NCBI GenBank assembly: GCA_002335605.1
Contig: BEDY01000008.1
Span: forward strand, 62,001 to 126,000
Reading direction: 5' to 3'
Length of the DNA stretch: 64,000 bases
Source: Prillingera fragicola
Lineage: Eukaryota; Basidiomycota; Tremellomycetes; Trichosporonales; Trichosporonaceae
In this document: positions 22,289-33,677 of the stretch, piece after piece
Layout of the letters: every line of letters starts with the position of its first letter
How positions within the stretch are numbered: position 1 is the stretch's first letter
The notes under the pieces: model-generated
Seen by the model: only the letters and a program-made list of their open reading frames with translations
What the model was told of the DNA's origin: nothing
Database searches by the model: none
Program-made: the position numbers and the translations under genes

Positions 22289-25200
22289 ATGGCCCAGCCC
22301 CAGTCGCCGCACCTCACAGACATTCCACAGGCGATCCGCATAGCCGCCAGCGTAGACTCAAACGTCGACCCAGGACTGCGCCAACAGGCCTTTGACTACC
22401 TTCAAAAGGTCAAGCAGCTATGCGAGGAGACTTGGCAGGTAAGTTGTCGCCACCGGTGCAAAGTGTTGCCGGCACTCTCTGAAGCTCCGGCGTGGCCGGC
22501 ACACGCCCAACACGCACACGACCCAAATTGAGGCAACAGCTCACACGTGCACAGGACTGTCTCTCACTCTACCTACAGGGAGCTGGTGCCCAGGGGCCAG
22601 GCTCCACTGGTAAAGATGGTAAGGAGAAGCTCGACACCGACCTGCGCATGTTCTGCGAACAGGTTGTGGATGCCACACTCATCAACAAGTGCGTAAACCC
22701 TTGCTGTCATGACATCAAACTGACATTACAGGCCCGAAGTCATGTCGGCCGAGGCTCAGCAGGCCATGTACAAGGCCATTGTCGAGTTTATCCAGACCGA
22801 GTATGTCGAGGGCTCTAGCGAAGGGGGTCAGGCTTGTGAGTTGCAACAGGCGCACTGGATTGTCTGAGCGCTGAACAATACAGTCCTGCGTAACAAGCTT
22901 GCGTTTACCGTCACCCACCTCTTCATCGACGCTTTCCCCAATGCTCTCCCCACATTCCTCCACCCCTTCCTCAGCCTCCTTGTTCCCTCAGACTCGACCA
23001 CGAGTCTCAACCCCTCCCTCATCGTCATTCACCTGCTCCTGGAGATAGCACTCGAGATTCACGACAGCCTAATTCGCACGGCCCGCAGCTGGACGGGAGC
23101 ACGTCACAACCGTGACGGAGCGATCCGCGATGCCATTCGCAAGAGTGGAGATGAGCGCCTGGTCGTCGAGGGACTACTCGAGTTTGCCAACAAGGGCCTT
23201 GGCATGTGCAAGAACGACTCCAAGTGGCTCGAAGCAACGCTCCTCGCCCTCAAGGCACTAGCGGCGTGGACTCCCTGGATCGACCTCTCTGTGTCCCTCA
23301 CGCCCGAAACACTAGCCTTCTATCACCGTCTCTTGCAGCAGGACGTTGTCGGCCTGCGCACAGCGGCGGCCACCATTCTCCGCACGTTTACCGCCAAGGG
23401 CATGAAGGACCCATCAGAAAAGCTGGCTGTGCTCAAGGTTCTGGACGTCTTGTCATTGCTGGCGCCCCTCGAGCAACAGACGAACGGTGACGATGACCAT
23501 GATGTTGTGGCCTTCCGCACGGCCATGGCGTCGCTCATGCAGTCGTTTGGCACCGAGCTCATTAAGCTGAGTGAAAATGAAGAGGCGTCACAGGAGGTGC
23601 GTGACGAGGCCGAGGCGATTCTGTCAACGTCGATGCCCCTGGTCCTCCGATTCTTGGCCGACCGCAACCCCGAAGTCCCCACGGCCGTCTCTCTGTTTGT
23701 ATCCGACCTGTTGCGCACCTACCGCAAACTGCCAGTGTCGCAGGCCAACCGTGGCACTCCGCAGCAGCCAATCCCTCCAGCGAAGCGTCAGTTTCTGCTG
23801 TCTGTGCTTGAGGTCGTCGTCAAGCAGCTTCAATGGCCCGAGAACGCCGAGTGGGAGATTGTCCAGGACGAGAGCGATGCCGACGAGGAAATTGCAGCCT
23901 TCTGCGCTATGCGCCAGAGCTTCCGCAGCATTATCGACAACATAGCTGGTCTTGACAAGACTCTCCACACTGAGGTCGTTGCCAACATTGTCGTCAGCAC
24001 CCTCGACAGGCTACGCAATGGTGGCCCTTCGGCCGTCTCTTGGCAGCAGGCCGAGCTCGCCGCCTACCTTGTCTTTACATTCGGCGAGATCTCGAAGAAT
24101 AACTCGCGCGCGGCGTTCTACGAGCTTCCTGCTGAGCTGGCGTCCAAAACGGCGGTCAAGATGTCCCGCTCGAGTGGAAAGCAGGGAGGAGACGCCGCCA
24201 TGGGCAGCGGAGCATCGACCCCCACCAGCACTGGACAGGCAGAAATGTCGTTTGACCCTAGCGCGAAGATTGAGTACGAGCAGTACCCTCTCACGCCGCT
24301 CGGTCAGCTTCTCAACCTGTGCATGTCGTCTGGTCTTGCGTCGTACCCCCACCCCAGTGTCCCTCTGCTCTACTTCGAGATTGGCGTCCGATACGTTGAC
24401 TTTTGGAAGGTCAAGCAAGGTGCCATCCAGCCACTGTTCGAGGCTCTGCTCGATAGCCGCGGTATCCACCACCCTGACGAGATGGTTCGCAGGCGTGCAT
24501 TCTACCTCCTTGCGCGCTTCACAAAGGAGTGCAAGGTGGAGACTGACGCTAGCATGATACCAGTCATCCTTGAGGCGACCAAGGACATGCTCGCCATTCA
24601 CCCGAAGCTGCCCCAGGCGGACACCCCCGACGAGGATGTTCTACTCAAGGCAACGACGGGCAAGAGCTATTTCCAGGACCAGCTCAACCTCTTTGAGGCT
24701 GCAGGTGTGCTCGTCTACCTCACCCGCGCGGACGCGTCGAGCCAGATGAACCTGCTTGCGACCATTGCTGGACCTCTTATGGCGGGCATCGGCGCCGGTC
24801 TTGAGCAGTACCGTCGTAACCCCCAGGACCTTACTGCCGTGCTCCACGTCCACCACCACCTCTTGGCGCTTGGCCACTTTGCCAAGGGCTTCCCTCCCGT
24901 GTCGGACGACCAAATTGAGGCACAGCCTTATCAGCAGCCCTTCAAGCAGATGACTGAGGCTCTCCTCGAGGCGCTCGATGTTATGAAGACTCAGCGCGTG
25001 GTTCGCGACTCGGCTCGCTTTGCGTTCTCGCAGTTTGTCAGCGCAATTGGCTCGACCATTGCCGAGCTTGTGCCCCGCTTTGTCACGGCCGTCGTGACAG
25101 AGTTCGAGCCCACCGAGCTTGTCAACTTCCTCGCCTTCCTCAGCTTGCTCATGCACCGCCTCAAGAAGAACACCTTTGAGACGATGGACATGCTCCTCCT

Positions 25201-25909
25201 TCCGCTTCTGTCCCGCATATTCTCAGTCCTGCAGAACCCTGCGGATGGCACCGACGAGTCGGTCATACACCGCAGTCTCCAGGAGGCTTACCTCAACTTC
25301 TTCACGACTCTCATGAACGCCAACCTCGAGGGCATCTTCATCACTTCTCGCAACAAGCCCGAGTTTGAGAATGTTCTTAACGCTCTGCTGTCACTGGCTA
25401 CCCAGTCGGCCGACGGACCCTCGCAGCGTCTCGCTTTCAGCTTCTTTGCCAAGTCGGTCATTGCCTGGGGCACGTCTGCCGAGGCGGCCTCGCAGCCGTC
25501 CGTGTTTGCGGAATCGGCCATGTCCAACTACAGCCAGAAGGTCGCCAACGGCCTGGTCGCACCCAGCAACCAGCACGCTATTCCCAAGGAGCAGCGCGCC
25601 GCTCAAGCCCTCCCCGGCTACGAGACCTTTATTTACCAGCGCCTCATCCCAGCCGCGTTCGGCGTAATCGGCGACCCCAAGTTCAACATTCGCGGCTCAC
25701 TGCCCGTGTTGTCTGAAATCGCCATGGTGCTCCGCAATATGCTCCAGGCGCGTGGCCAGGAGGGTATCGACTATCTCACTACCGACCTGTTCCCCAAGCT
25801 GCAGTGCCCGCCCGAGATTGCCGACCAGCTCGTCCAGAGCCTGCGCACCCAGCAGTCCAAGGACTTCCGCAAGACGTTCACCGACTTTATCAAGGCCATG
25901 CGGTCGTAA
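22289..25909 (+). CDS. LOS1: tRNA exportin, exportin-T (Los1)
   Basis: Four exons (22289-22438, 22555-22688, 22732-22835, 22884-25909) give 1,137 residues. The N-terminal CRM1/importin-beta-like segment reads IPQAIRIAASVDSNVDPGLR then QAFDYLQKVKQLCEETWQ, matching exportin-T/Los1. The rest is a HEAT-type helical solenoid with features such as LLLEIALEIHDSLIRTAR, a Ran-site region, the conserved ECKVETDASMIPVILE-type helix after VRRRAFYLLARF, and the C-terminal LPVLSEIAMVLRNMLQ. Exportin-T moves mature tRNA out of the nucleus with Ran-GTP. An acidic insert (DESDADEEIAAFCAMR) and a Gly/Ser-rich loop (near residue 560) are lineage-specific. The three small 5' exons are canonical; intron 1 is 116 nt, the others 43 and 48 nt. 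Confidence 0.92.
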
Positions 25910-26372
25910 CCTAAGTGTGAAGTATCCCATGGTTTTATTCTCTGTCTCCTTCCAACTGTGCATGGTGTCTGTCGTCCCCAATATGCCAAATCACGAACCC
26001 GAGACTCGACGCTATAGCGAGTCACGAGCTCACGAGCCTCGTCCACCACCATCCCTCAAGTCTAACCACCCAATCCACAAAATCATCATTGTCCCGAACT
26101 CCATCGCATCGCACACCGGCAAGTCCCCCCCGCAATGTTTATAGTCTTTTCCGCGGGCACTGTCGCCAATGCCAATTCCATCGATATCATGCATCAGCGT
26201 GTACCACATGTGTCTTGCAGGGTTGACTAACTGTAACGTTATGTCTGTTGAAGTCAGTAAGCCGTTGAAACTGGGCCGCCGTGCATTTGAAGTGCCTTAT
26301 CAGTCGTTGCTCCTCCGCACTTCCCACTCAAAGGTTACATGTCTAGAACAACTACTTGCACCTACGCCCGGC
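25910..26372. other. Convergent intergenic region, LOS1 / VMA1 3' UTRs
   Basis: About 0.46 kb between two stop codons. No coding signal; expected to contain both 3' UTRs and poly(A) sites. Confidence 0.6.
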
Positions 26373-28589
26373 CTACTCCTGGAGCCTACGGAAAGTCTCC
26401 TGGATCTCGTTGTGCAGCTGCTCAAACTTTTCCGTCATTTCCTTCTCGCCCTGGGTGTTGGGCGACTCGAACTTTTGCTGCGAGAGCTTGTAAATGACGT
26501 CGCTGGCGCCGTCACGGATCTTGTTCCAGGTAATGTCGCTGCTCTCGACGGCCTTCTGCGCAAGGTCGTTGAAGGTGATAAAGTTGCGGAGCATACCGGC
26601 CGTCTTGTAGAAGGGGCAGAAACGGTCATACTCGGAGATACCGTTCTGCTGCAGGAAGTCGTCCTTGAGCATGCGAGCAACCTCAAGGGTGATCTTGTCG
26701 CCCTCGCCGAGGGCCGACTTGCCCACAAGCTGGACGATCTCGGCAAGGTCCTTGTCCTTCTGGAGAATCTCCTTGGCAGTGGTACGGGTGTCGATGAAGC
26801 CAGGGTTGTGCTTCTCGTAGTGGGGGTCGAGGACGTTGAGGTACTTGGAGTACGAGACGTTCCAGTCAACCGAGGGGAAGTGCTTGCGCTGGGCAAGAGC
26901 CTTCGAGAGACCCCAGAAGACCTGCACAATACCAAGAGTGGCAGAGGTAACGGGGTCCGAGAAGTCACCACCGGGAGGCGAGACGGCACCGACAATCGAG
27001 ACCGAACCGGTACGGTCGGGCGATCCGAGACACGAGACCTTTCCGGCACGCTCGTAGAAACCGGCGAGCTTGGCACCCAGGTAGGCAGGGTAACCCGAGT
27101 CGGCGGGCATCTCGGCAAGACGACCCGAAATCTCACGAAGAGCCTCGGCCCAACGCGACGACGAGTCGGCCATCATGGAAACGTTCTGTCCCTGGTCACG
27201 GAAGTACTCGGAGAGAGTAATACCAGTGTAGATGGATGCCTCACGGGCAGCGACGGGCATGTTGGAGGTGTTGGCCACAAGCGCGGTACGCTTCATGATG
27301 GGCTCCTCACGGCCGTCACGCTCGAGAGTGAGCTCGGGGAAGTCGGCGAGAACCTCAGCCATCTCGTTTCCACGCTCACCGCATCCGACGTAGATAATAA
27401 TGTCCGAGTTCGAGAACTTGGACAGAGCCTGCGAAATGACAGTCTTTCCGCAGCCGAACGCTCCGGGAATGGCAGTGGTACCACCCTGGACCGAAGGGAA
27501 CAGAGCGTCGAGGACACGCTGGCCGGTGAAGAGGGGGTAGGTTGCGGTCTCCTTCTCGGCGACGGGACGAGGAGCACGGACGGGCCACAGCTGCATGAGA
27601 GTGTGGTCGGTCTTCTGGCCCTGGAACTCTGTGGTGAGGACAACGTCCTCGACGGTGTATGCACCCTTCTCGGCAATGTGGGTAATGGTACCCATGGCAC
27701 GAGGAGGAAGCATAATCTTGTGGTTGTCAACGAGCGAGTTCTCGTAGACTGAACCGAAGATGTCACCGCCCGAGAGGTGGTCGCCAACGCTGAGCTTGGC
27801 CGGGTTGAAGTCCCACTTGATGGTGCGGTCAAGCGCCTGGGTGTTGATACCACGGGGAATGTAAATCGACTGGCTCTTCTCCTGAATGGCCTTCAAGGGG
27901 CGCTGGATACCGCTGGATTGTTAGTCTGCTGGAGCGCTAGTCACGCTCACTCGTAAATGTTGGTCATAAGACCGGGACCAAGCTCCACACTGAGGGGCTT
28001 TCCAGTACGCAAGACGGGGTCACCGACAGTGACACCCGAGGTCTCCTCGTAGACCTGGATGGTAGCGCGGTCGGCCTCGATACGAATGACCTCTGTTTGA
28101 GTCAGCGCTGAGCCTTGCGCATCATCATGTACGCACCTCCAACGAGCTCGTCGTGGCCAACACGGACCAACTCGTACATGGCACATCCACGCATGTTCTC
28201 GCCGATAACGACGGGACCCGAGACTCTATTGGCGGGCGGCGGCAAGTGATGGCAGAGAGATCGCGGGCATGTTGGGGTACGGGAGAAGCGCAGTGGTCAG
28301 CTACATTCGCCATATAGTCAGTAGACGCACGAGAAGACGGTACCGAACATGCCCTCGCGGTACTCATCCCGGATCTGCGACGTCAGCAATCACGTTCCAC
28401 GGCAGCGCGATAACGCCAAGGCTATGCTCACCTTGGGAAGGTCCTTCTTGGCATTCTCCATAGCGCCGGCCTGTATGTGTTAGCTCTCCGTATTCTTGGA
28501 TGCGATTGGCCTCATGACTCGAGGACGATGGAAGATCCGTTGGTGGATGAGATGTTGGGTTGGTCAGGGGGCAAGGCGTGACGTACCAT
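26373..28589 (-). CDS. VMA1: V-type proton ATPase catalytic subunit A
   Basis: Six coding exons (28589-28587, 28470-28432, 28374-28331, 28225-28137, 28092-27951, 27912-26373) join to 618 residues, the standard length. The first coding exon is only the ATG, followed by gtacgt and an acceptor before GCCGGCGCT, giving [20 protein letters not shown]. Domains: N-terminal barrel ([20 protein letters not shown]), the non-homologous region with [13 protein letters not shown], the nucleotide domain with P-loop GAFGCGKT (about 256-263), catalytic GERGNEM, and the C-terminal helical domain ending ETFRRLQE. It hydrolyses ATP in the V1 sector to acidify vacuole and Golgi. The P-loop region runs straight through with no intein, unlike the Saccharomyces gene. 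Codon use is highly biased, as expected for abundant protein. Confidence 0.96.
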
Positions 28590-28971
28590 GGTGACTGATG
28601 CTGCACTGGGGTTACGGGCGGGTGAGAGGAAAGGGAGCTTGGGTCGGACTGTGGGGTATGTGTTCTCCTGCTTTCACTTGCCTGCTGAGGAGCTGGGTTT
28701 GTGAATAGACACGAGAGATGAGACGGGTGAGGGTGTGGGGTAGATTGGTAGTGACCTCGATGGCGATGAGGTCGTAGCCCAGCCAGCCCACGTCCCGCAG
28801 GGTCCAGATGCCATTGGGTCCTTATCACCACGTGTATCAGGAATTACACGTATTTCACTACGTCACTTGCTACTTCTGTACCCAACGACCGTGGTCACGA
28901 TGAGAATCTCACTATGCATGCTGGCTGCTCATCATGCTCCTCAAGACAATACGTAGCTACCAAAAAAGGCT
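28590..28971. promoter_or_regulatory. VMA1 upstream region and AKR 3' UTR
   Basis: About 0.38 kb. The half next to VMA1 is its promoter and 5' leader, read on the minus strand. The half near 28971 should hold the 3' UTR of the aldo-keto reductase gene. No other gene is seen. Confidence 0.5.
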
Positions 28972-30155
28972 CTACCAGACAGAAACCTTCTCCTTCTTCT
29001 CACCCTCGCCGTTGAAAACGTTGATGGGCCAGCTGCAGCCATTAGCATGCGGGACAAACAACAATCTCTGCCACTCACCGAGGCTTGTACTCGTTGGGGA
29101 TATTGGAGCGGACAGTGTTGTTCTTGCCCCAGGTGTTGATCTCCTCAAAGTCCTTGTCGTCAAGGTCAAAGGTCTGGAAGTTGGACTCGATGCGGGAGGG
29201 AGTAACCGACTTGGGGATGACAATCTGCACAAGTCAGCGCTGCAGGTCTACTGCCACTTACAAAGCCGTTCTTGGCAGCCCAAGCAATGAGGACCTGCGC
29301 AGGGGTCTTGCCGAGACGGTCGGCAATCTTCTTGACCTCGGGAGCGTCAATAACACGAGCCTTGCCAGTGACGTTGTTGCCAAGGGGCGAGTAGGCGGTG
29401 ATCGCAATGCCCTTCTGCTTGCAGAAGTCAAACAGCTCGCTCTGAATGAGCTGGGGGTGGGCCTCAATCTGGTTGACAGCGGGAACGACGCCAGTAGCGT
29501 CAATGAGCTTCTTGAGGTGCTCCACGGTAAAGTTCGAGACACCGATGGCGCGGACCTTCTTGGTCTCCTTCGAGATGCGGATGAGCTCCTTCCACGTCTC
29601 AGTGATCGAAGGAGCCTCAGTGTCAATGTCAAGGTTGCCGTCGGCGTCCTTGGGAGTAAGAGCCTCTCCGGGCTTGAAAGCGACGGGCCAGTGGATAAGC
29701 CAGAGGTCAAGGTAGTCGGTCTCGAGCTGCTTGAGGGTGAGGTCGAGGTCGGCCTCAACGTGCTCGGGGCGGTGCGAGTTGTTCCAGAGCTTGGAAACGA
29801 GGAAAATGTCCTCGCGCTTGACGCCAGAGTCCTTGATACCCTGGGCAACCTCCTTCTGGTTGCCGTAGATCAGAGCCGCGTCGATGTGGCGGTAGCCCGT
29901 CTTGAGGGCGGCGGCGACGCTGGGCAAGGTCAGCTTCAAGTGCAGGTGAGTTCATAAGAACGTACGCCTTCTCGACCTAAGAATGAGTCAGCTCATGATA
30001 CGCGTTCGCGTTACTGGCACTCACCTCTCCGGGAGCCGACTGCCAGGTGCCGAAGCCAACCTGGGGGACCTTGACGCCGTTGTTGCTGAGGGCATGAGCT
30101 CGCGCCCCTCGCGATAGCAGCCAACTTACAGGGTAACAGTGTGACCAAGAGACAT
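28972..30155 (-). CDS. Aldo-keto reductase (Gcy1/Ypr1-type)
   Basis: Six exons (30155-30130, 30085-30025, 29976-29966, 29919-29262, 29224-29079, 29032-28972) give 320 residues, the normal size of a single-domain NADPH-dependent AKR. The third exon is only 11 nt. Family landmarks: VPQVGFGTWQSAPGEVEKAV, the catalytic GYRHIDAALIYGNQKEVAQG (Asp, Tyr), Lys in LVSKLWNNSHRP, His in DLWLIHWPV, SNFTVEHLKKLI, VNQIEAHPQL, and the cofactor loop VIPKSVTPSRIESN. Such enzymes reduce aldehydes, aldoses, glycerone or xenobiotic carbonyls in the cytosol; the exact substrate cannot be read from sequence. The C-terminal WPINVFNGEGEKKEKV tail is typical of fungal members. All five introns are 35-55 nt and canonical. 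Confidence 0.93.
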
Positions 30156-30465
30156 TTTAATCGATGTATTCACAAGTGAGAGAGTGTACAGAGGAGAAAG
30201 TGAATAAGACGCGACGATGTTGCTATGAAAGTACTATGGGGTCATGACGCAACGATGAGGTGACCCCACCGTACGGTACACGGTCCGGAGGTTGCACCGG
30301 CTATACGTCAGTCGCCCTGGCCAAATCTCCCACCTCCGGCCCGGAACCCTTCTCCGGAAGCTGGAAGGTGGAAGACAACCCGCTTGGAAATTGGTGCATG
30401 CATGATGTCGGCCGTTGACACGGCTCTCAGCTGGATATGCATGTACAGACGGCGGGTGATCGTGC
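30156..30465. promoter_or_regulatory. AKR promoter and Acr2-like 3' UTR
   Basis: About 0.31 kb between tandem minus-strand genes. It should contain the AKR promoter (right next to 30156) and the 3' end of the Acr2-like transcript. There are repeated ccgg/tccgg blocks (about 30282-30355), but no site I can name. Confidence 0.4.
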
Positions 30466-31236
30466 TCAGTCGTGGTAGGCCTTGTTGAACTTCTCAACGA
30501 GCACAGGGTCGTTCTTAGCGGTCAGCACAGTGCTCCATTCTCTGATAGTAGCTTACACGGTACCGTGACTGGAAGCCACTGAATCCCTCCCTCAAGACAA
30601 GAATCTCCTGCTCGGGAGCCTCGTCCTTGAGAATGATTTCCCGTGCCTCGGCGTAGCGCTAGCATTTGTCAGTAACGGCGTCCTGCTCGCAGAGCTACAC
30701 ATACACGGGCGGCCTTGGGTCCACTATATCGTCAGTCTGTGTGTACTTGATTGAGAACTGGAACTCACCGGACCTGCGAAAGAGCACAGTCTGACAGGTT
30801 AGCCTTCCTGACGCAATTCAAGACCAGGACTTTGACCTACGGAACACCACCTGGGGGACTAGATGATCAGCGTTGGCTTGACCGCCAGTGACTTACCATC
30901 TTGGACACGTTTGACGAGAGTGTCGAGTTGCGTGGGCAACTGATCGCTGGGAATATTCAAGGCGCCAACAATGTTGCCGCCCTGCGAGCATTGTCAGTGG
31001 GCGGTGCGCTCGGACACAGGTGAAAGATGTGCGCTCACCGCAAAGTCGTCGTCGCGAACGTCAATCACGAGCCACTCCTTGCCAGCGGCATCGGGCTTTG
31101 CTTTGATAAGCGTAGCCAGCTCCTGAATCTATCAGCTGCGGTCTTACGACCTCCACGCAGTATAGCTCCCGGATCTGAGTGCTGCAGATCGACGTACATC
31201 TGCGTTGATGTAGCGGAACGTTGGTTTAAGAGACAT
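30466..31236 (-). CDS. Rhodanese-fold Acr2/Cdc25-type arsenate reductase or phosphatase
   Basis: Found by joining splice signals, since no exon exceeds 102 nt. Eight exons: 31236-31198, 31128-31039, 30981-30897, 30858-30841, 30790-30769, 30723-30705, 30658-30557, 30513-30466. They join in frame to 140 residues, the size of the Acr2/Ibp1 family. Key features are LVIDVRDDDFAGGNIVGALN (rhodanese CH2A-like segment), VVFHCALSQVRGPKAARRYA containing the HCX5R active site (Cys79, Arg85), and QEILVLREGFSGFQSRY. The active-site loop is assembled from three exons of 18, 22 and 19 nt. Relatives reduce arsenate with glutathione/glutaredoxin or act as small tyrosine phosphatases; the motif does not separate these roles. 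No targeting signal is seen. Divergent from GRX5 with 371 bp between starts. Confidence 0.88.
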
Positions 31237-31607
31237 GTTGCGTCGAGAAGGAGGTGGAGGCAGCGAGTTGTTGTGATTGCAGCGGCTTGCTACTGCCAGC
31301 AGCTTGGCTTGGGCGTGGTGTGGCCTGCACGGAATAGGATTCAAGAGTGCAGTAGGCACACGTAGCAGTCTGGATCGAGCTGCGTTCATGCAGCTGCTCG
31401 GAAAGTACAAAAGAAGCCCGTATGCATTATCGTGACTAGTGATGGACATGGCCCGCACAACAGCCTGGCACAGGACAGCAGTGCTGGGTGAGCGTTTTGG
31501 CGGAACCAACTGGATTGCAGCCGAATTGTCAGCGGCAATGTTCGGGGCGGCCGACTTTCCTCCACCTTCCTTTTACATTCTTGTCAACTCTCTCTATCGC
31601 CACCAAC
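31237..31607. promoter_or_regulatory. Shared divergent promoter region, Acr2-like / GRX5
   Basis: The two start codons are 371 bp apart and point outward, so both promoters and leaders lie here. The part next to GRX5 is pyrimidine-rich (ctcctttacattcttgtc-like, about 31560-31600). I see no clear Yap1 or other thiol-stress element that I would assert. Confidence 0.45.
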
Positions 31608-32271
31608 ATGTTCGCCCGCGCAGGTCTCCGTACTCTTGTGAGTTATCCAGGAGAAATCATACAGCCTCTAACAAGGTAGAACTCGCTCCCCCGTGCCCAG
31701 GTCGCGCGCACCAGCGCCGTCATTGCTCAGCGCCGTTTGCTGTCGGCCGAGGCCAGGAAACTCATCGACGATGTAAGCAAACACTCCGACTGCACCGTGC
31801 TAACTCCCTCCAAGGCCGTCAAGGAGAACCCCCTTGTTGTCTTCATGAAGGGAACACCCGACGCTCCCCAGTGTGGTTTCTCGCGTGCCGTTTGCCAGAT
31901 TCTTGACGTTCAGGTGAGTCTGGTGATATTCCGCACAGTGGCTAACAACCTAGGGTGTGCCCCCTCAGAAGCTCAAGTCGTTCAACTGCCTCGAGGACCC
32001 CGAGCTCCGTGAGGGCATCAAGGAGTACAGGTGCGTGAGAAGCGGCTGCTCAAGGTGCTGACCAAACCAGCGAGTGGCCTACTATCCCCCAGGTTTACGT
32101 CAAGGGCGAGTTTGTCGGTGGCTGCGACATTATGCTTTCGAGTACGTACTGTTGAGTTACGAGTAAGAACCCTGCTGACCAGCTACAGTGCACCAGTCGG
32201 GTGAGCTTGAGAAGCTCCTCGTCGCCGAGGGCATTGTTGAGGAGCTCCCCCAGCTTCCCGAGGACAAGTAG
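31608..32271 (+). CDS. GRX5: Mitochondrial monothiol glutaredoxin (Grx5)
   Basis: Six exons (31608-31637, 31680-31772, 31815-31913, 31954-32030, 32071-32141, 32189-32271) give 150 residues. The N-terminus is Arg-rich without acids for about 35 residues ([24 protein letters not shown]), a good mitochondrial presequence. The glutaredoxin domain has the monothiol site CGFS (Cys61) in [13 protein letters not shown], the Lys in FMKGTPDAP, the cis-Pro in [13 protein letters not shown] and the glutathione-binding GGCDIM. Grx5 passes [2Fe-2S] clusters in the mitochondrial matrix. The spacing to the C-terminal ELPQLPEDK is normal. Introns are short and canonical; the start is the first ATG in the caccaac context and begins the presequence. 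Confidence 0.95.
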
Positions 32272-32420
32272 ACGCCAAACTAGTAGACACAATGTACCGC
32301 TCCTGTCATTTTAGCCACCAACGCATTGCCCTTGCACCATTTCTGCTCTGAGTCATGAGGATCATGCCATGCTATAAATGCTATGTTAACAACGCCAAGA
32401 GCACACTGCGGTGAAGAGGC

Positions 32421-33677
32421 CTACTTGCGGTCGTTCAGACGCTGGGGTCCCAGGAGGCGAGCGCGACGCGTCTCCTTCATGCGCGGGGCGACACGCTGGT
32501 ACCACTCCCAACTGAGCGACATGAGCGGTCCGTCGGCGTCGTATGGCGAAGGAATCTCGGAGTAGCCAGGGCGGGCAGTGGGGTGACGAATGTAGACGGC
32601 CGAGCAAGTGAGGTAAGAGGGGAGAATGTATGCAGGGACGAAGATGTGGGCCTGAGCGTAGTCGGGCAAGCGGAAGAACGACTTGGAGGCAATGGGAGCA
32701 GCCTCCTTGATAAAGTCGGGGATACTGGCCTTGCCCTTGGCCCCATTGGTCTCCTCAGCAGCGGTTTCTGCTGCTGAGAGAGCAGCCTCCTTGATAAAGT
32801 CGGGGATACTGGCCTTGGCCATGGCCTCATTGGTCTCCTCAGCAGCGGTTTCTGCTGCCGCCTGTGCTCCGTCTTCCTTGATCTCCTCAGTGGCCTCCTC
32901 AACGGCCTCTTCGGCAGTCTCCTCCTTGACATTCTCAGCAGCAGCTTTAGGCTCGGCCTTGGGTGCTGGTGGGCGCTGGAGCATGGGGATGGCGGAAGGG
33001 TCAATGGTAAAAAGGTCACCGGGGTTCAACAGGAGGTTGGGGTTGCGGACCTAGAATCTCAGCAACAGTTACTTTTCGGTCAAGGTGAATACTCACGACG
33101 TTGCCGTTGAGCTTGACGTGTCCGTGAACAACGTACGAGCGAGCCTGCCACACACTGGTGGCAAAGCATGCGCGGAAGATCAGAACATCCAAACGACGCT
33201 CAACCTCAGTAAACATCATCGAACCGACGGGCGAACGAGCGTCTTTCTCCATAGCAGCGATACGCTTTTCCGTCTGGGTACGGCCTCCAGCAGCCTCACG
33301 TCCCTCAACCCACTTGGCCAGCTGGGATCCACGGGCAGTGGATGGGGACTCGGCGTCGGCAATCGAGGGCAGGGCATTGGGAAGGTACCAACGCTCAAAG
33401 ACGGTCGCGCCAATGTGGTCGCCGTGGTAGCCCTTGGTGAGGCGCTTCGCAAGCCAACGCTGCTGGAAAATGGTCTTCTGGGTACGCGTAAAGTCGATTT
33501 CGCTAGCAATAGGCGAGCTCTCGCTTGTCCTCAACCAAATGTTGTACAAGTTCTCCGCTGCCCAACTCTGAGGCGCAAGTCAACAACTGTACGGCGAACA
33601 ACGACGCTACCCACCATACGAGGAACGGCCCTCCTCTTGTTAAAGGGCCTGCGCACCAACACATTACGCATGGGCAT
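32421..33677 (-). CDS. NAM9: Mitochondrial small-subunit ribosomal protein uS4m (Nam9)
   Basis: Three exons (33677-33615, 33567-33097, 33050-32421) give 387 residues. The N-terminus ([20 protein letters not shown]) is strongly basic, fitting a mitochondrial presequence. The uS4 core is seen as LLNIWLRT-like [10 protein letters not shown], then [20 protein letters not shown] and the S4 RNA-binding motif [21 protein letters not shown] followed by PGDLFTIDP. Between the S4 motif and a conserved C-terminal block ([19 protein letters not shown] ... SLSWEWYQR) sits a ~130-residue Ala/Glu-rich insertion with two copies of a 28-residue unit (core [12 protein letters not shown]). The C-terminal block is typical of fungal Nam9. 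Both introns are ~46-47 nt. It converges on GRX5 with 149 bp between stops. Confidence 0.9.
32701..32868. repeat. Two tandem copies of an 84-nt unit inside the uS4m gene
   Basis: Copies at 32701-32784 and 32785-32868 are nearly identical over most of their length and in frame, encoding two 28-residue units with the core AETAAEETN followed by [12 protein letters not shown]. The differences (for example ccttgcccttggccc against ccttggccatggcct) are few, so the duplication looks recent or is homogenised. Confidence 0.85.

Noticed and set aside
26169..27752. 527-codon plus-strand ORF opposite VMA1
   Set aside because: Same codon-bias effect; the minus strand encodes the V-ATPase A subunit with full motifs.
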